Origin: Streptomyces sp. KL109B
Lineage (GTDB): Bacteria; Actinomycetota; Actinomycetes; Streptomycetales; Streptomycetaceae
Assembly (NCBI RefSeq): GCF_030766935.1
Contig: NZ_JASERL010000002.1
Coordinates: 496,001 to 560,000 of the forward strand
Direction of reading: 5' to 3'
Length of the DNA: 64,000 bases
The notes under the pieces were generated by a model. It was not told the DNA's origin, ran no database searches, and saw nothing but the letters and a program-made list of their open reading frames with translations. The position numbers and the translations under genes are program-made. This document shows, piece after piece, positions 17,624 through 26,129 of the stretch. Position 1 is the first letter of the stretch. Each line of letters begins with the position of its first letter.

Positions 17624-19672
17624 ATGACTGAGCGCCAGAAGGACCGGCCGTGGCTCATGCGCACGTACGCCGGTCACTCCACGGCCGAGGCGTCCAACGA
17701 GCTGTACCGGCGCAACCTCGCCAAGGGGCAGACGGGTCTGTCGGTCGCCTTCGACCTGCCGACCCAGACCGGGTACGACCCCGATCACATCCTCGCGCGG
17801 GGTGAGGTCGGCCGCGTGGGCGTCCCGGTGTCCCACCTCGGTGACATGCGGCGGCTGTTCCAGGACATCCCCCTGGAGCGGATGAACACCTCGATGACCA
17901 TCAACGCCACCGCCATGTGGACCCTGGCGCTCTACCAGGTCGTCGCGGAGGAGCAGGGCGCGGACCTCGCCGCGCTCCAGGGCACGACGCAGAACGACAT
18001 CGTCAAGGAGTACCTGTCGCGGGGCACCCATGTGTTCCCGCCGGGGCCCTCCCTCCGCCTGACCACCGACATGATCACGTACACCGTCGCGAACATGCCG
18101 AAGTGGAACCCGATCAACATCTGCTCGTACCACCTCCAGGAGGCGGGGGCCACACCGGTCCAGGAGATCGCGTACGCGATGTCCACCGCCATCGCTGTTC
18201 TCGATGCCGTACGCGACTCAGGGCAGGTCCCCGAGGAGAAGTTCGGGGACGTCGTGGCCCGCATCTCCTTCTTCGTGAACGCGGGTGTCCGGTTCATCGA
18301 GGAGATGTGCAAGATGCGGGCGTTCGGGCGGATCTGGGACCAGATCACGCGCGAGCGGTACGGCATCGAGAACGCGAAGCAGCGCCGCTTCCGGTACGGG
18401 GTGCAGGTCAACTCCCTTGGCCTTACGGAGGCGCAGCCGGAGAACAACGTCCAGCGGATCGTCCTTGAGATGCTGGCCGTGACGCTGAGCAAGGACGCAC
18501 GCGCGCGTGCCGTGCAACTTCCCGCCTGGAACGAGGCGTTGGGGCTGCCGCGGCCCTGGGACCAGCAGTGGTCGCTCCGTATCCAGCAGGTGCTCGCCCA
18601 CGAGAGCGACCTGTTGGAGTACGAGGACATCTTCGCGGGCTCGCACGTCATCGAGAAGAAGGTCGACGAGCTCGTCAACGACGCCTTCGCCGAGATCGAG
18701 CGGATCCAGGAGATGGGCGGCGCCATGGCCGCCGTCGAGTCGGGCTATCTGAAGTCGCAGCTCGTGTCGTCGCACGCCGAGCGGCGGGCCCGGATCGAGG
18801 CCGGCCAGGAGAAGATCGTCGGCGTCAACTGCTACGAGGGCACCGAGCCGAACCCGCTCACCGCCGACCTGGACACCGCCATCATGACGGTCGACCACGA
18901 CGTCGAGGCGCGCGTCGTGCGGGCCATCGGCGACTGGCGTACGACGCGTGAGGAGTCCACCGACCGGCAGGGCATGGGCGATCCGTTCCTGTACCCGACC
19001 GCCCGGCAGGCCGTCGACCGTCTCAAGGAGGCCGCGGCGGGTACGGAGAACCTCATGGAGGCCACCCTCGAATGCGCCCGCGCCGGTGTCACGACCGGCG
19101 AGTGGGCGGCGGCGCTGCGCGAGGTGTTCGGCGAGTTCCGGGCGCCCACGGGTGTCTCGTCGGCGCCCGTCGCGGTCGCCGCCGAGGAGGGCACGCCGCT
19201 CGCCGAGGTCCGCGAGAAGGTCCGCCGCACCGGTGACGAACTGGGCGGCAAGCTCCGCCTGCTGGTCGGCAAGCCGGGCCTTGACGGGCACTCCAACGGC
19301 GCCGAGCAGATCGCCGTACGGGCCCGTGACGCCGGGTTCGAGGTGGTCTACCAGGGCATCCGGCTCACCCCGGAGCAGATCGTGTCCGCCGCGCTCGCCG
19401 AGGACGTCTCCTGCGTCGGCCTGTCGATCCTGTCCGGGTCGCACGCCGAGCTGGTGCCCGACGTACTCGCCCGGCTGCGCGAGGCGGGCGCCACCGACAT
19501 CCCCGTGATCGTCGGCGGCATCATCCCCAACGCCGATGCCGAGGAACTGAAGCGGGCGGGTGTGGCCGCCGTCTTCACCCCCAAGGACTTCGGCATCACG
19601 GAGATCATCGGCCGTATCGTCGACGAGATCCGCACAGCGAACCACCTCGACCCCCTGGAGGTCCCCGCATGA
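17624..19672 (+). CDS. meaA: ethylmalonyl-CoA mutase (MeaA-type, B12-dependent)
   Basis: 682 residues. ATG 17624 is preferred over the adjacent ATG 17621 because AGAGAGG lies 6 bases before it. The N-terminal TIM barrel (about 1-520) has GLSVAFDLPTQTGYD and RYGVQVNSLG of the methylmalonyl-CoA mutase family. The C-terminal cobalamin domain carries DGHSNG (D-x-H-x-x-G, about residue 555, lower axial histidine) and GLSILSGSH. It converts ethylmalonyl-CoA to methylsuccinyl-CoA. Placement directly after ccr and before the lyase/hydratase/dehydrogenase genes favours ethylmalonyl-CoA over methylmalonyl- or isobutyryl-CoA as substrate. It overlaps the next gene by 4 bases (ATGA). Confidence 0.95.
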   Translation: MTERQKDRPWLMRTYAGHSTAEASNELYRRNLAKGQTGLSVAFDLPTQTGYDPDHILARGEVGRVGVPVSHLGDMRRLFQDIPLERMNTSMTINATAMWTLALYQVVAEEQGADLAALQGTTQNDIVKEYLSRGTHVFPPGPSLRLTTDMITYTVANMPKWNPINICSYHLQEAGATPVQEIAYAMSTAIAVLDAVRDSGQVPEEKFGDVVARISFFVNAGVRFIEEMCKMRAFGRIWDQITRERYGIENAKQRRFRYGVQVNSLGLTEAQPENNVQRIVLEMLAVTLSKDARARAVQLPAWNEALGLPRPWDQQWSLRIQQVLAHESDLLEYEDIFAGSHVIEKKVDELVNDAFAEIERIQEMGGAMAAVESGYLKSQLVSSHAERRARIEAGQEKIVGVNCYEGTEPNPLTADLDTAIMTVDHDVEARVVRAIGDWRTTREESTDRQGMGDPFLYPTARQAVDRLKEAAAGTENLMEATLECARAGVTTGEWAAALREVFGEFRAPTGVSSAPVAVAAEEGTPLAEVREKVRRTGDELGGKLRLLVGKPGLDGHSNGAEQIAVRARDAGFEVVYQGIRLTPEQIVSAALAEDVSCVGLSILSGSHAELVPDVLARLREAGATDIPVIVGGIIPNADAEELKRAGVAAVFTPKDFGITEIIGRIVDEIRTANHLDPLEVPA

Positions 19673-20634
19673 CCAGCCCTGTCAACCGCCTTCGGCCGCG
19701 CCGCTCCTGCCTCGCGGTGCCGGGAAGCAACCCCCGCTTCCTGGAGAAGGCCCAGGGGCTCGCCGCCGACCAGGTCTTCCTCGACCTGGAGGACGCCTGC
19801 GCGCCGCTCGCCAAGCCGGAGGCCCGGCACACCATCGTCAAGTTCCTCAACGAGGGCGACTGGACGGGCAAGACGCGCGTCGTGCGGGTCAACGACTGGA
19901 CGACCGAGTGGACGTACCGGGACGTCGTGACCGTCGTCGAGGGCGCGGGCCAGAACATCGACTGCATCATGCTGCCGAAGGTGCAGAGCGCCGAGCAGGT
20001 CGTCGCCCTTGATCTGCTGCTTACGCAGATCGAGAAGACGATGGGCTTCGAGGTCGGGAAGATCGGCATCGAGGCGCAGATCGAGAACGCGGCGGGCCTC
20101 AACAATGTGAACGCCATCGCCGAGGCCTCGCCGCGCACCGAGACCATCATCTTCGGCCCGGCCGACTTCATGGCGTCCATCAACATGAAGTCCCTCGTCG
20201 TCGGCGAGCAGCCGCCCGGCTACGGCGCCGACGCGTACCACTACATCCTGATGAAGATCCTGATGGCGGCCCGCGCCAACGACCTCCAGGCGATCGACGG
20301 CCCGTACCTCCAGATCAAGAACGTCGACGGCTACCGCGAGGTCGCGGGGCGCGCCGCGGCGCTCGGCTTCGACGGCAAGTGGGTGCTGCACCCGGGTCAG
20401 GTGGAGGCCGCCAACGAGGTGTTCTCGCCGTCCCAGGAGGACTTCGACCACGCCGAGCTGATCCTCGACGCGTACGACTACTGCACGTCCGAGGCCGGCG
20501 GCAAGAAGGGCTCGGCGATGCTCGGCGACGAGATGATCGACGAGGCCAGCCGGAAGATGGCGCTGGTCATCTCCGGGAAGGGGCGTGCGGCCGGTATGAC
20601 GCGTACGTCGAAGTTCGAGATCCCGGAGGCGTAG
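19669..20634 (+). CDS. HpcH/HpaI-family CoA ester lyase (malyl/methylmalyl-CoA lyase)
   Basis: 321 residues, typical of the CitE/Mcl family. Visible motifs: RSCLAVPGSNPRF (CoA site), FLDLEDACAP (metal-binding acid), IEAQIENAAGL and GKWVLHPGQ. In the ethylmalonyl-CoA pathway this enzyme cleaves beta-methylmalyl-CoA to glyoxylate and propionyl-CoA and can act on malyl-CoA with a partner thioesterase. Translationally coupled to the mutase gene (ATGA) and 7 bases from the MaoC gene. The alternative name CitE-like lyase is possible but the context makes Mcl1 function likely. Confidence 0.92.
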   Translation: MTSPVNRLRPRRSCLAVPGSNPRFLEKAQGLAADQVFLDLEDACAPLAKPEARHTIVKFLNEGDWTGKTRVVRVNDWTTEWTYRDVVTVVEGAGQNIDCIMLPKVQSAEQVVALDLLLTQIEKTMGFEVGKIGIEAQIENAAGLNNVNAIAEASPRTETIIFGPADFMASINMKSLVVGEQPPGYGADAYHYILMKILMAARANDLQAIDGPYLQIKNVDGYREVAGRAAALGFDGKWVLHPGQVEAANEVFSPSQEDFDHAELILDAYDYCTSEAGGKKGSAMLGDEMIDEASRKMALVISGKGRAAGMTRTSKFEIPEA

Positions 20635-20641
20635 CGACACC

Positions 20642-21157
20642 ATGCAGTTCGGCCGCACTTACGAAGAGTTCACCGTCGGGGACGTCTACAAGCACTGGCC
20701 GGGAAAGACGGTCACCGAGTACGACGACCACCTCTTCTGCCTCCTGACGATGAACCACCACCCGCTCCACATGGACACGAACTATGCGGAGGAGACGACG
20801 GACTTCGGCAAGAACGTCGTCGTCGGGAACTACATCTACTCGCTTCTCCTCGGGATGTCCGTGCCGGATGTGTCGGGCAAGGCGATCGCCAACCTGGAGA
20901 TCGAGTCCCTCAAGCACGTGGCTCCGACCTTCCATGGCGACACCATCTACGGAGAGACCGCCGTCCTGGACAAGACTCCGTCCAAGTCGAAATCGGACCG
21001 GGGAATCGTCTACGTAGAGACCAAGGGTTACAAGCAGGACGGCACGCTCGTGTGCGTCTTTCGCCGCAAGGTGATGGTGCCCACCGAGACGTACATCAAG
21101 GAGCGCGGCGGCGAGCAGCCGGGCCGCCCCACTCTCAAGGCGCAGGAGAAGAAGTAA
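20642..21157 (+). CDS. MaoC-family hot-dog dehydratase (probable mesaconyl-CoA hydratase)
   Basis: 171 residues with one hot-dog domain. The MaoC motif is modified: HFFCLLTMNHHPLHMD-type helix (YDDHLFCLLTMNHHPLHMD region, residues about 27-45) carries the catalytic D/H pair of R-specific hydratases. In the pathway it would hydrate mesaconyl-CoA to beta-methylmalyl-CoA; the proteobacterial enzyme is about twice as long with two hot-dog halves, so this one must dimerise. It could instead be the crotonase-like step. GGAGG lies upstream within the end of the lyase gene; the dehydrogenase gene starts 2 bases after its stop. Confidence 0.88.
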   Translation: MQFGRTYEEFTVGDVYKHWPGKTVTEYDDHLFCLLTMNHHPLHMDTNYAEETTDFGKNVVVGNYIYSLLLGMSVPDVSGKAIANLEIESLKHVAPTFHGDTIYGETAVLDKTPSKSKSDRGIVYVETKGYKQDGTLVCVFRRKVMVPTETYIKERGGEQPGRPTLKAQEKK

Positions 21158-21159
21158 CC

Positions 21160-22365
21160 ATGAGCCGACTCGCCCAGACCCACGGCCTGACCGATGTGCA
21201 GCGGGAAATCCTCGCCACGGTCAGGGACTTCGTCGACAAGGAGATCCTTCCGGTCGCGACCGAACTGGAGCACCGCGACGAGTACCCGCAGCAGATCGTC
21301 GACGGGCTCAAGGAGTTGGGCCTGTTCGGGCTGATGATTCCCGAGGAGTACGGGGGCCTGGGCGAGTCGCTGCTCACGTATGCGCTGTGCGTGGAGGAGA
21401 TAGCGCGCGGCTGGATGTCGGTCTCCGGCATCATCAACACCCACTTCATCGTGGCCTACATGCTCAAGCAGCACGGCACGCGGGAGCAGAAGGAGCACTT
21501 CCTTCCGCGCATGGCGCTCGGCGAGGTGCGCGGCGCATTCTCCATGTCGGAACCGGGACTTGGGTCCGACGTGTCGGCCATCACGTCAAAGGCGGTTAAG
21601 GACGGCGACAGTTACCGTCTGAACGGCCAAAAGATGTGGCTGACGAACGGCGGTTCGTCAACGCTTGTGGCGGTTCTCACGCGTAGTGATGAAGGTCACC
21701 CCGAGGGTTCCGCGCCACACAAATCGATGACGACGTTCCTCGTGGAGAAGGAACCGGGCTTCGGTGAAGTCCGTCCGGGCCTGACCATCCCCGGAAAGAT
21801 CGACAAGATGGGGTACAAGGGCGTCGATACGACCGAACTCATCATGGATGACCTGCGGATTCCGGCCAATCGCGTACTGGGTGGAGAGACCGGCCGGGGC
21901 TTTTACCAAATGATGGACGGCGTAGAAGTCGGGCGGGTGAATGTCGCCGCGCGTGGCTGCGGCGTCGCACAGCGTGCATTTGAGCTGGGTGTCGATTACG
22001 CGCAGCAACGGCACACATTCGGAAAGCCCATCGCGCAGCACCAGGCGATCCAGTTCAAGTTGGCCGAGATGGCCACCAAGGTCGAGGCCGCCCATGCGAT
22101 GATGGTCAATGCAGCACGCAAAAAGGACTCCGGGGAACGAAACGACCTCGAAGCAGGGATGGCCAAGTACCTGGCCTCCGAATACTGCAAGGAAGTCGTC
22201 GAGGACGCGTTCCGGATCCACGGCGGCTACGGCTTCTCCAAGGAGTACGAGATCGAGCGCCTCTACCGCGAGGCGCCGATGCTGCTGATCGGCGAAGGTA
22301 CCGCCGAGATCCAGAAAATGATCATTGGTCGTCGGCTCCTCGAGGAGTACCGATCCCAAGGCTGA
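21160..22365 (+). CDS. acyl-CoA dehydrogenase (probable methylsuccinyl-CoA dehydrogenase)
   Basis: 401 residues, full-length ACAD flavoprotein: N-terminal helical domain (about 1-125), beta domain with FSMSEPGLGSD and MWLTNGG FAD-binding motifs, and C-terminal helices with RQ-type HTFGKPIAQHQAIQ, IHGGYGFSKEYEIER and the catalytic glutamate in LIGEGTAEIQ. By context it oxidises methylsuccinyl-CoA to mesaconyl-CoA, completing the cluster; the sequence alone would also allow a short-chain acyl-CoA. Last gene of the operon, followed by a hairpin. The middle third (about 21590-22190) uses noticeably more A/T third bases than the rest. Confidence 0.93.
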   Translation: MSRLAQTHGLTDVQREILATVRDFVDKEILPVATELEHRDEYPQQIVDGLKELGLFGLMIPEEYGGLGESLLTYALCVEEIARGWMSVSGIINTHFIVAYMLKQHGTREQKEHFLPRMALGEVRGAFSMSEPGLGSDVSAITSKAVKDGDSYRLNGQKMWLTNGGSSTLVAVLTRSDEGHPEGSAPHKSMTTFLVEKEPGFGEVRPGLTIPGKIDKMGYKGVDTTELIMDDLRIPANRVLGGETGRGFYQMMDGVEVGRVNVAARGCGVAQRAFELGVDYAQQRHTFGKPIAQHQAIQFKLAEMATKVEAAHAMMVNAARKKDSGERNDLEAGMAKYLASEYCKEVVEDAFRIHGGYGFSKEYEIERLYREAPMLLIGEGTAEIQKMIIGRRLLEEYRSQG

Positions 22366-22385
22366 ACCTGGGCAAGATGTCCGTT

Positions 22386-22423
22386 TACGGGGTGTTTCTT
22401 CGCGAAGAAGATCACACCCCGTA
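22386..22423 (+). terminator. long hairpin after the ethylmalonyl-CoA operon
   Basis: TACGGGGTGT (22386-22395) pairs with ACACCCCGTA (22414-22423), and the intervening TTCTTCGCGAAGAA is itself a perfect palindrome, extending the stem. It begins 21 bases after the dehydrogenase stop. No U-tract follows, which is common for Streptomyces terminators. Confidence 0.7.
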
Positions 22424-22558
22424 GGCGCGCTCCGGGGCCGGCCTACCGTCCGATGTGGCTTCCTGGCTTGCCCAGTTGTGGCTCGCAACCGATAGCATCC
22501 CCGGAAAAGCCGCCGTCCCCCGTAAACTGCGCGGCCTCATCCGCTACGAAGGTCATCC

Positions 22559-23215
22559 ATGCCCCACAGCCAAATCTCTGCACCACGCGACGGCGTCCTC
22601 AAGGGACGTCTTGCGCGCGGAGCCTCGCCGTGGCTTCTCCCGACCGTCGCCACGGCTGCCCTCAGCCTGGCGCGCTCGCGCCGCTCCAAGAAGGCAGCAG
22701 CACTCGCCGTCCCGACCACCGCTCTGGCGGCCGGCATGCTGTGGTTCTTCCGCGACCCCGAGCGCGAGATCGCCCAGGGCCGGGTCATCTCCCCGGCCGA
22801 CGGTGTGGTGCAGAGCATCATGCCGTGGAAGGACGGTCGCACCCGTGTCGCGATCTTCATGAGCCCGCTGAACGTCCACGTGAACCGCGCGCCCCTCGCG
22901 GGCACGGTCACGTCGGTCGAGCACATCCCCGGTGGCTTCGTTCCCGCCTTCAACAAGGAGAGCGAGAACAACGAGCGGGTGGTGTGGCACTTCGACACCG
23001 AGCTCGGTGACATCGAGATGGTCCAGATCGCCGGCGCCGTCGCCCGCCGCATCGTGCCGTACCTCCCCCAGGGCACGAAGGTCGAGCAGGGCGAGCGCAT
23101 CGGCCTGATCCGGTTCGGCTCGCGTGTCGACATCTACCTGCCCGAGGGCGTCGAGGTCGACGTCGAGGTCGGGCAGCAGACGGTGGCTGGGGTGACTCGA
23201 ATTGACCGTGACTGA
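22559..23215 (+). CDS. psd: phosphatidylserine decarboxylase (short type)
   Basis: 218 residues of the short, archaeal/actinobacterial-type proenzyme that converts phosphatidylserine to phosphatidylethanolamine using a pyruvoyl group. A hydrophobic N-terminal stretch (about 36-65) can anchor it to the membrane. Family motifs are FFRDPEREI, ISPADGVV, IFMSPLNVHVNR and the autocatalytic cleavage site RFGSRVD (FG/S, about residue 189). It overlaps the start of pssA by 14 bases, giving coordinated PE synthesis with the next gene. Preceded by a 190-bp gap after the acyl-CoA operon hairpin, so it likely has its own promoter. Confidence 0.95.
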   Translation: MPHSQISAPRDGVLKGRLARGASPWLLPTVATAALSLARSRRSKKAAALAVPTTALAAGMLWFFRDPEREIAQGRVISPADGVVQSIMPWKDGRTRVAIFMSPLNVHVNRAPLAGTVTSVEHIPGGFVPAFNKESENNERVVWHFDTELGDIEMVQIAGAVARRIVPYLPQGTKVEQGERIGLIRFGSRVDIYLPEGVEVDVEVGQQTVAGVTRIDRD

Positions 23216-24053
23216 CCATCCCGAAACGTCCGCCTGGGCGGACGACTCCGACATGGCGGACGACGCGGAGGAGATGCCTCTTTCGCTGCGGCTGTCGATA
23301 GCGGACACCCTGACGCTCGGCAACGCCACGTGCGGCTTCATGGCCGTCTACTTCACGACGACCGGGATTCTGATCCCGCACATCCAGGGCAGCGCCGACT
23401 CCGGCATGGCGCGGCACTCCGCCGCGACCGCCGTGATCCTGATGCTGGCCGCGGCGATCTTCGACCTGTTCGACGGGCTCGTGGCGCGCAAGCTGCGCTC
23501 TTCGCCGATGGGGGCGGAGCTCGACAACCTGTCGGACCTGATCAGCTTCGGGCTCGCGCCGGCGTACTTCGTGCTCGTGTACGGCATGGTCGCCGACGAC
23601 GCGCATCAGAGAGTCGCGGCGGTCGGTGCCATTGTCGTGCTGTTGGCGGTGGTGCTGCGGCTTGCGCGGTTCTCGTGCGTGACCGTGAAGGACGGCACGT
23701 TCCAGGGGATGCCGTCGCCGTTCGGGGCGCTGACCGTGGTGTCGATCGTGCTGCTCGAGCTGCCGTTCGTGGCGACGCTGCTGGCGATCATCGGGACGGC
23801 GTGGCTCATGGTGAGCCGGGTCGAGTACCCGAAGCCGCGGGGGCGACTGGCCGTCGCGATGCTGGCGTGGATCGTGGCGAGCATGGGGCTGCTGGCGGCG
23901 TGGGCGTTCGATGCGCCGGGTGGGCAGTTGCTGCTGGCGACCGGGTGCACGTTGCAGGTCGTGCTCGGTGCGGTCATTCCGTTGTTCGCGACGGCGCGGC
24001 GGGTGAACAACTTCCGGGACAATCGGCGTGAGGCGCGTGCGCAATTGCCGTAG
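23202..24053 (+). CDS. pssA: CDP-diacylglycerol-serine O-phosphatidyltransferase
   Basis: 283 residues from TTG 23202 (GTG 23208 is an alternative two codons later). A CDP-alcohol phosphotransferase with several membrane helices and the motif D-G-x2-A-R-x8-G-x3-D-x3-D in DGLVARKLRSSPMGAELDNL followed by SD (about 87-108). It makes phosphatidylserine, the substrate of the Psd encoded immediately upstream; the N-terminal 35 residues are acidic and cytoplasmic. The 14-base overlap with psd and the strong terminator 17 bases after the stop define a two-gene operon. Confidence 0.95.
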   Translation: MTVTDHPETSAWADDSDMADDAEEMPLSLRLSIADTLTLGNATCGFMAVYFTTTGILIPHIQGSADSGMARHSAATAVILMLAAAIFDLFDGLVARKLRSSPMGAELDNLSDLISFGLAPAYFVLVYGMVADDAHQRVAAVGAIVVLLAVVLRLARFSCVTVKDGTFQGMPSPFGALTVVSIVLLELPFVATLLAIIGTAWLMVSRVEYPKPRGRLAVAMLAWIVASMGLLAAWAFDAPGGQLLLATGCTLQVVLGAVIPLFATARRVNNFRDNRREARAQLP

Positions 24054-24070
24054 CCCGGCTGAGCGTGTGG

Positions 24071-24113
24071 GCGGTGGGCCCGAGCCACTTCTGGCTCGGG
24101 CCCACCGCTTTTT
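24071..24113 (+). terminator. intrinsic terminator of psd-pssA
   Basis: A perfect 17-bp stem (GCGGTGGGCCCGAGCCA, 24071-24087, with 24092-24108), a CTTC tetraloop and five T. The clearest Rho-independent terminator in the window. Confidence 0.97.
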
Positions 24114-24140
24114 CGTGTGTCACCGGTGGCGTGGTTGCGG

Positions 24141-24193
24141 TCGCGGGGCGCTGCCCCGGACCCCGCGCCTCAATCGCCGGCGGGGCTTGATTG
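24141..24193. repeat. dispersed GC-rich intergenic element, copy 3
   Basis: Begins TCGCGGGGCGCTGCCCCGGA and ends GGCGGGGCTTGATTG. It lies between the pssA terminator and the 3' end of the minus-strand ABC transporter gene (stop at 24222). Confidence 0.8.
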
Positions 24194-24221
24194 GGCGGCA
24201 CCGGGGCTCTATCTGGTCGGC

Positions 24222-26075
24222 TCAGGCGGCTTCTTGGAGGAAGCCGCCCGATTGGTGTTGCCAGAGTTTGGCGTAGGGGCCTTGGGCGGCCAGGAGTTCG
24301 GTGTGGGTGCCTTGTTCGACGATGTGGCCGTGGTCGAGGACGACGAGGTGGTCCATGCCTGCGACCGTGCTCAGGCGGTGGGCCACCACCAGGGCCGTGC
24401 GGCCCTCCATGAGGCGCCACAGCGCCTCCTGGACCAGGATCTCGCTCTCGGAGTCGAGCGCGCTCGTCGCCTCGTCGAGGAGGAGGATCGGGGCGTCGCG
24501 GAGGATCGCGCGGGCCAGGGCCACACGCTGGCGTTGGCCGCCGGAGAGCTTGATGCCTCGTTCGCCGACCATCGTGTCGAAGCCGTCGGGGAGCGCGTCG
24601 GCGAACTCCGTCACGTGTGCCGCCTCCGCCGCCCGCCGGATCTCCGCCTCGCTCGCGCCCGGCCGGGCGAACGCGATGTTCTCGCGCAGGCTGCGGTGGA
24701 ACATGGCCGGGTCCTGGGGGACGTACGCGATCAGGGAGCGGAGGTCGGTCTGGCGCAGCTTCGAGATGTCCTGGCCGTCGATGAGGATGCGGCCGGCGTC
24801 GATGTCCATCATCCGCAGGAGGAGGCGGGTGAGGGTCGTCTTGCCGCCGCCGGAGCGGCCGACCAGGCCGAGGCGGGTGCCGCCGGGCACCGTCAGGTCG
24901 AGGTCGGTGAACAGGGGCTCAGCGCCCGCGTGCGTGTACGCGACCCGTTCGAAGCGGACGGCCGCCGATGACGTCTCCAGCGGTTCGGGGCGCGGCGGGT
25001 CCAGGACCTTGGGCTTGTCGCCCAGCAGCTCGGTGAACTGCGCCGCCTCCGTCATCGCCCGCTCCAGACGGCGGTAGATCTGGTTGAACTCGAACATGAT
25101 GCGCGTCGCGTTGCTGAAGTAGGTGAAGGCGACCACGATCGCCTCCACCCCGTGTCCGCTTCCCACGAAAGCCACCGCGAGCAGCAGTCCGAGCGCGTTG
25201 GTCAGCACGGAGAGCGGGGCGACGAGGGTGTCCACGCGGAGGTTGCCGTAGTCCCAGGCGCGCAGGATGTGGCCGCGGGCCTCGGCGACGCGCTCCCGGT
25301 GTTCGGCGGCCTCGCGCTCCTCGGCGGCGAAGGCGCGGACCGTCTCCATGTTCATCAGGCTGTCGGCGACATGGCCCGACATGTGCGTGAACGCCGCCTC
25401 GCGCGCGTTGACCAGTTTCTGGCGGCGGCGGATCAGGGGGCGGACGCACAGGCCGGTGATGGCGATCATCGCGAGGAGCACGACGACGAGCCACGGCTCG
25501 TAGCGCCACAGCACCACCGATCCGAAGATGATCGGTACGAAGCTCGCCATCACGTTGAAGATGAGGACGTCGGCGAACTCCTCGAAGCGGGAGGCGAAGC
25601 TGAGGACGCGCTTGGTGAGCGCCCCCGCGAAGTTGTTGTGGAAGAACGTGGCGTCCTTCGCGTACAGCTCGTCCATGCCGATCACGTAGAGGCGCGAGAT
25701 GGCACGCGCCTCAAGGCGGTTGATGCAGTGGAACCCGATGCGCCACAGGGCCTCGGCGGCGAGGAGCACACCGGCGAAGCCGAGGACGTACGGCAGCAGC
25801 GCGCGGACGCCGCGCTCGCCGCCGTCGGCGAGGTGGCCGACGAGCTTGGCGACGACGAGCGGAGCGAGGTAGAAGATGCCGATGTTGCCGAGCGCGGGCA
25901 GCAGCATCGCGGGGATCGCGAACCGGCGCGCCCTGGCCAGTTCCCGTCCGTAGTAGCGGAGTGCGAGCAGCACCGAACCGCGGCTCGGCGGCACTTCGCG
26001 CAATGAGGTCAATCCGATCCCGTCCCTTGGGTGTTGGAGGGTATGGACTTCCGGCCGTGTGGTGGGGCCGGGCAT
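24222..26075 (-). CDS. ABC exporter, fused permease and ATP-binding domains
   Basis: 617 residues if the ATG at 26075 is used; a TTG at 26012 (start LTSLREVPP) is a good alternative with the purine-rich GGGACGGG upstream. Six-helix exporter membrane domain (about 50-345) followed by a nucleotide-binding domain: Walker A GRSGGGKTT (about 405), Q-loop VPQD, signature [14 protein letters not shown], Walker B ILLLDEATSALD and H-loop VAHRLST. It works as a homodimer or with an unlinked partner to export a lipid, drug or peptide; the substrate is unknown. No adjacent regulator. Confidence 0.92.
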   Translation of the reverse strand: MPGPTTRPEVHTLQHPRDGIGLTSLREVPPSRGSVLLALRYYGRELARARRFAIPAMLLPALGNIGIFYLAPLVVAKLVGHLADGGERGVRALLPYVLGFAGVLLAAEALWRIGFHCINRLEARAISRLYVIGMDELYAKDATFFHNNFAGALTKRVLSFASRFEEFADVLIFNVMASFVPIIFGSVVLWRYEPWLVVVLLAMIAITGLCVRPLIRRRQKLVNAREAAFTHMSGHVADSLMNMETVRAFAAEEREAAEHRERVAEARGHILRAWDYGNLRVDTLVAPLSVLTNALGLLLAVAFVGSGHGVEAIVVAFTYFSNATRIMFEFNQIYRRLERAMTEAAQFTELLGDKPKVLDPPRPEPLETSSAAVRFERVAYTHAGAEPLFTDLDLTVPGGTRLGLVGRSGGGKTTLTRLLLRMMDIDAGRILIDGQDISKLRQTDLRSLIAYVPQDPAMFHRSLRENIAFARPGASEAEIRRAAEAAHVTEFADALPDGFDTMVGERGIKLSGGQRQRVALARAILRDAPILLLDEATSALDSESEILVQEALWRLMEGRTALVVAHRLSTVAGMDHLVVLDHGHIVEQGTHTELLAAQGPYAKLWQHQSGGFLQEAA

Positions 26076-26129
26076 CGGAGTGTCCCGTAACGGAGGGTGG
26101 TCGGTCCACGTGTTTTCGTGATGACCGCG

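Noticed and set aside
22453..22560. Small plus-strand frame between the acyl-CoA dehydrogenase and psd genes
   Set aside because: It runs out of frame into psd and shows no conserved pattern; the psd start at 22559 is well supported.
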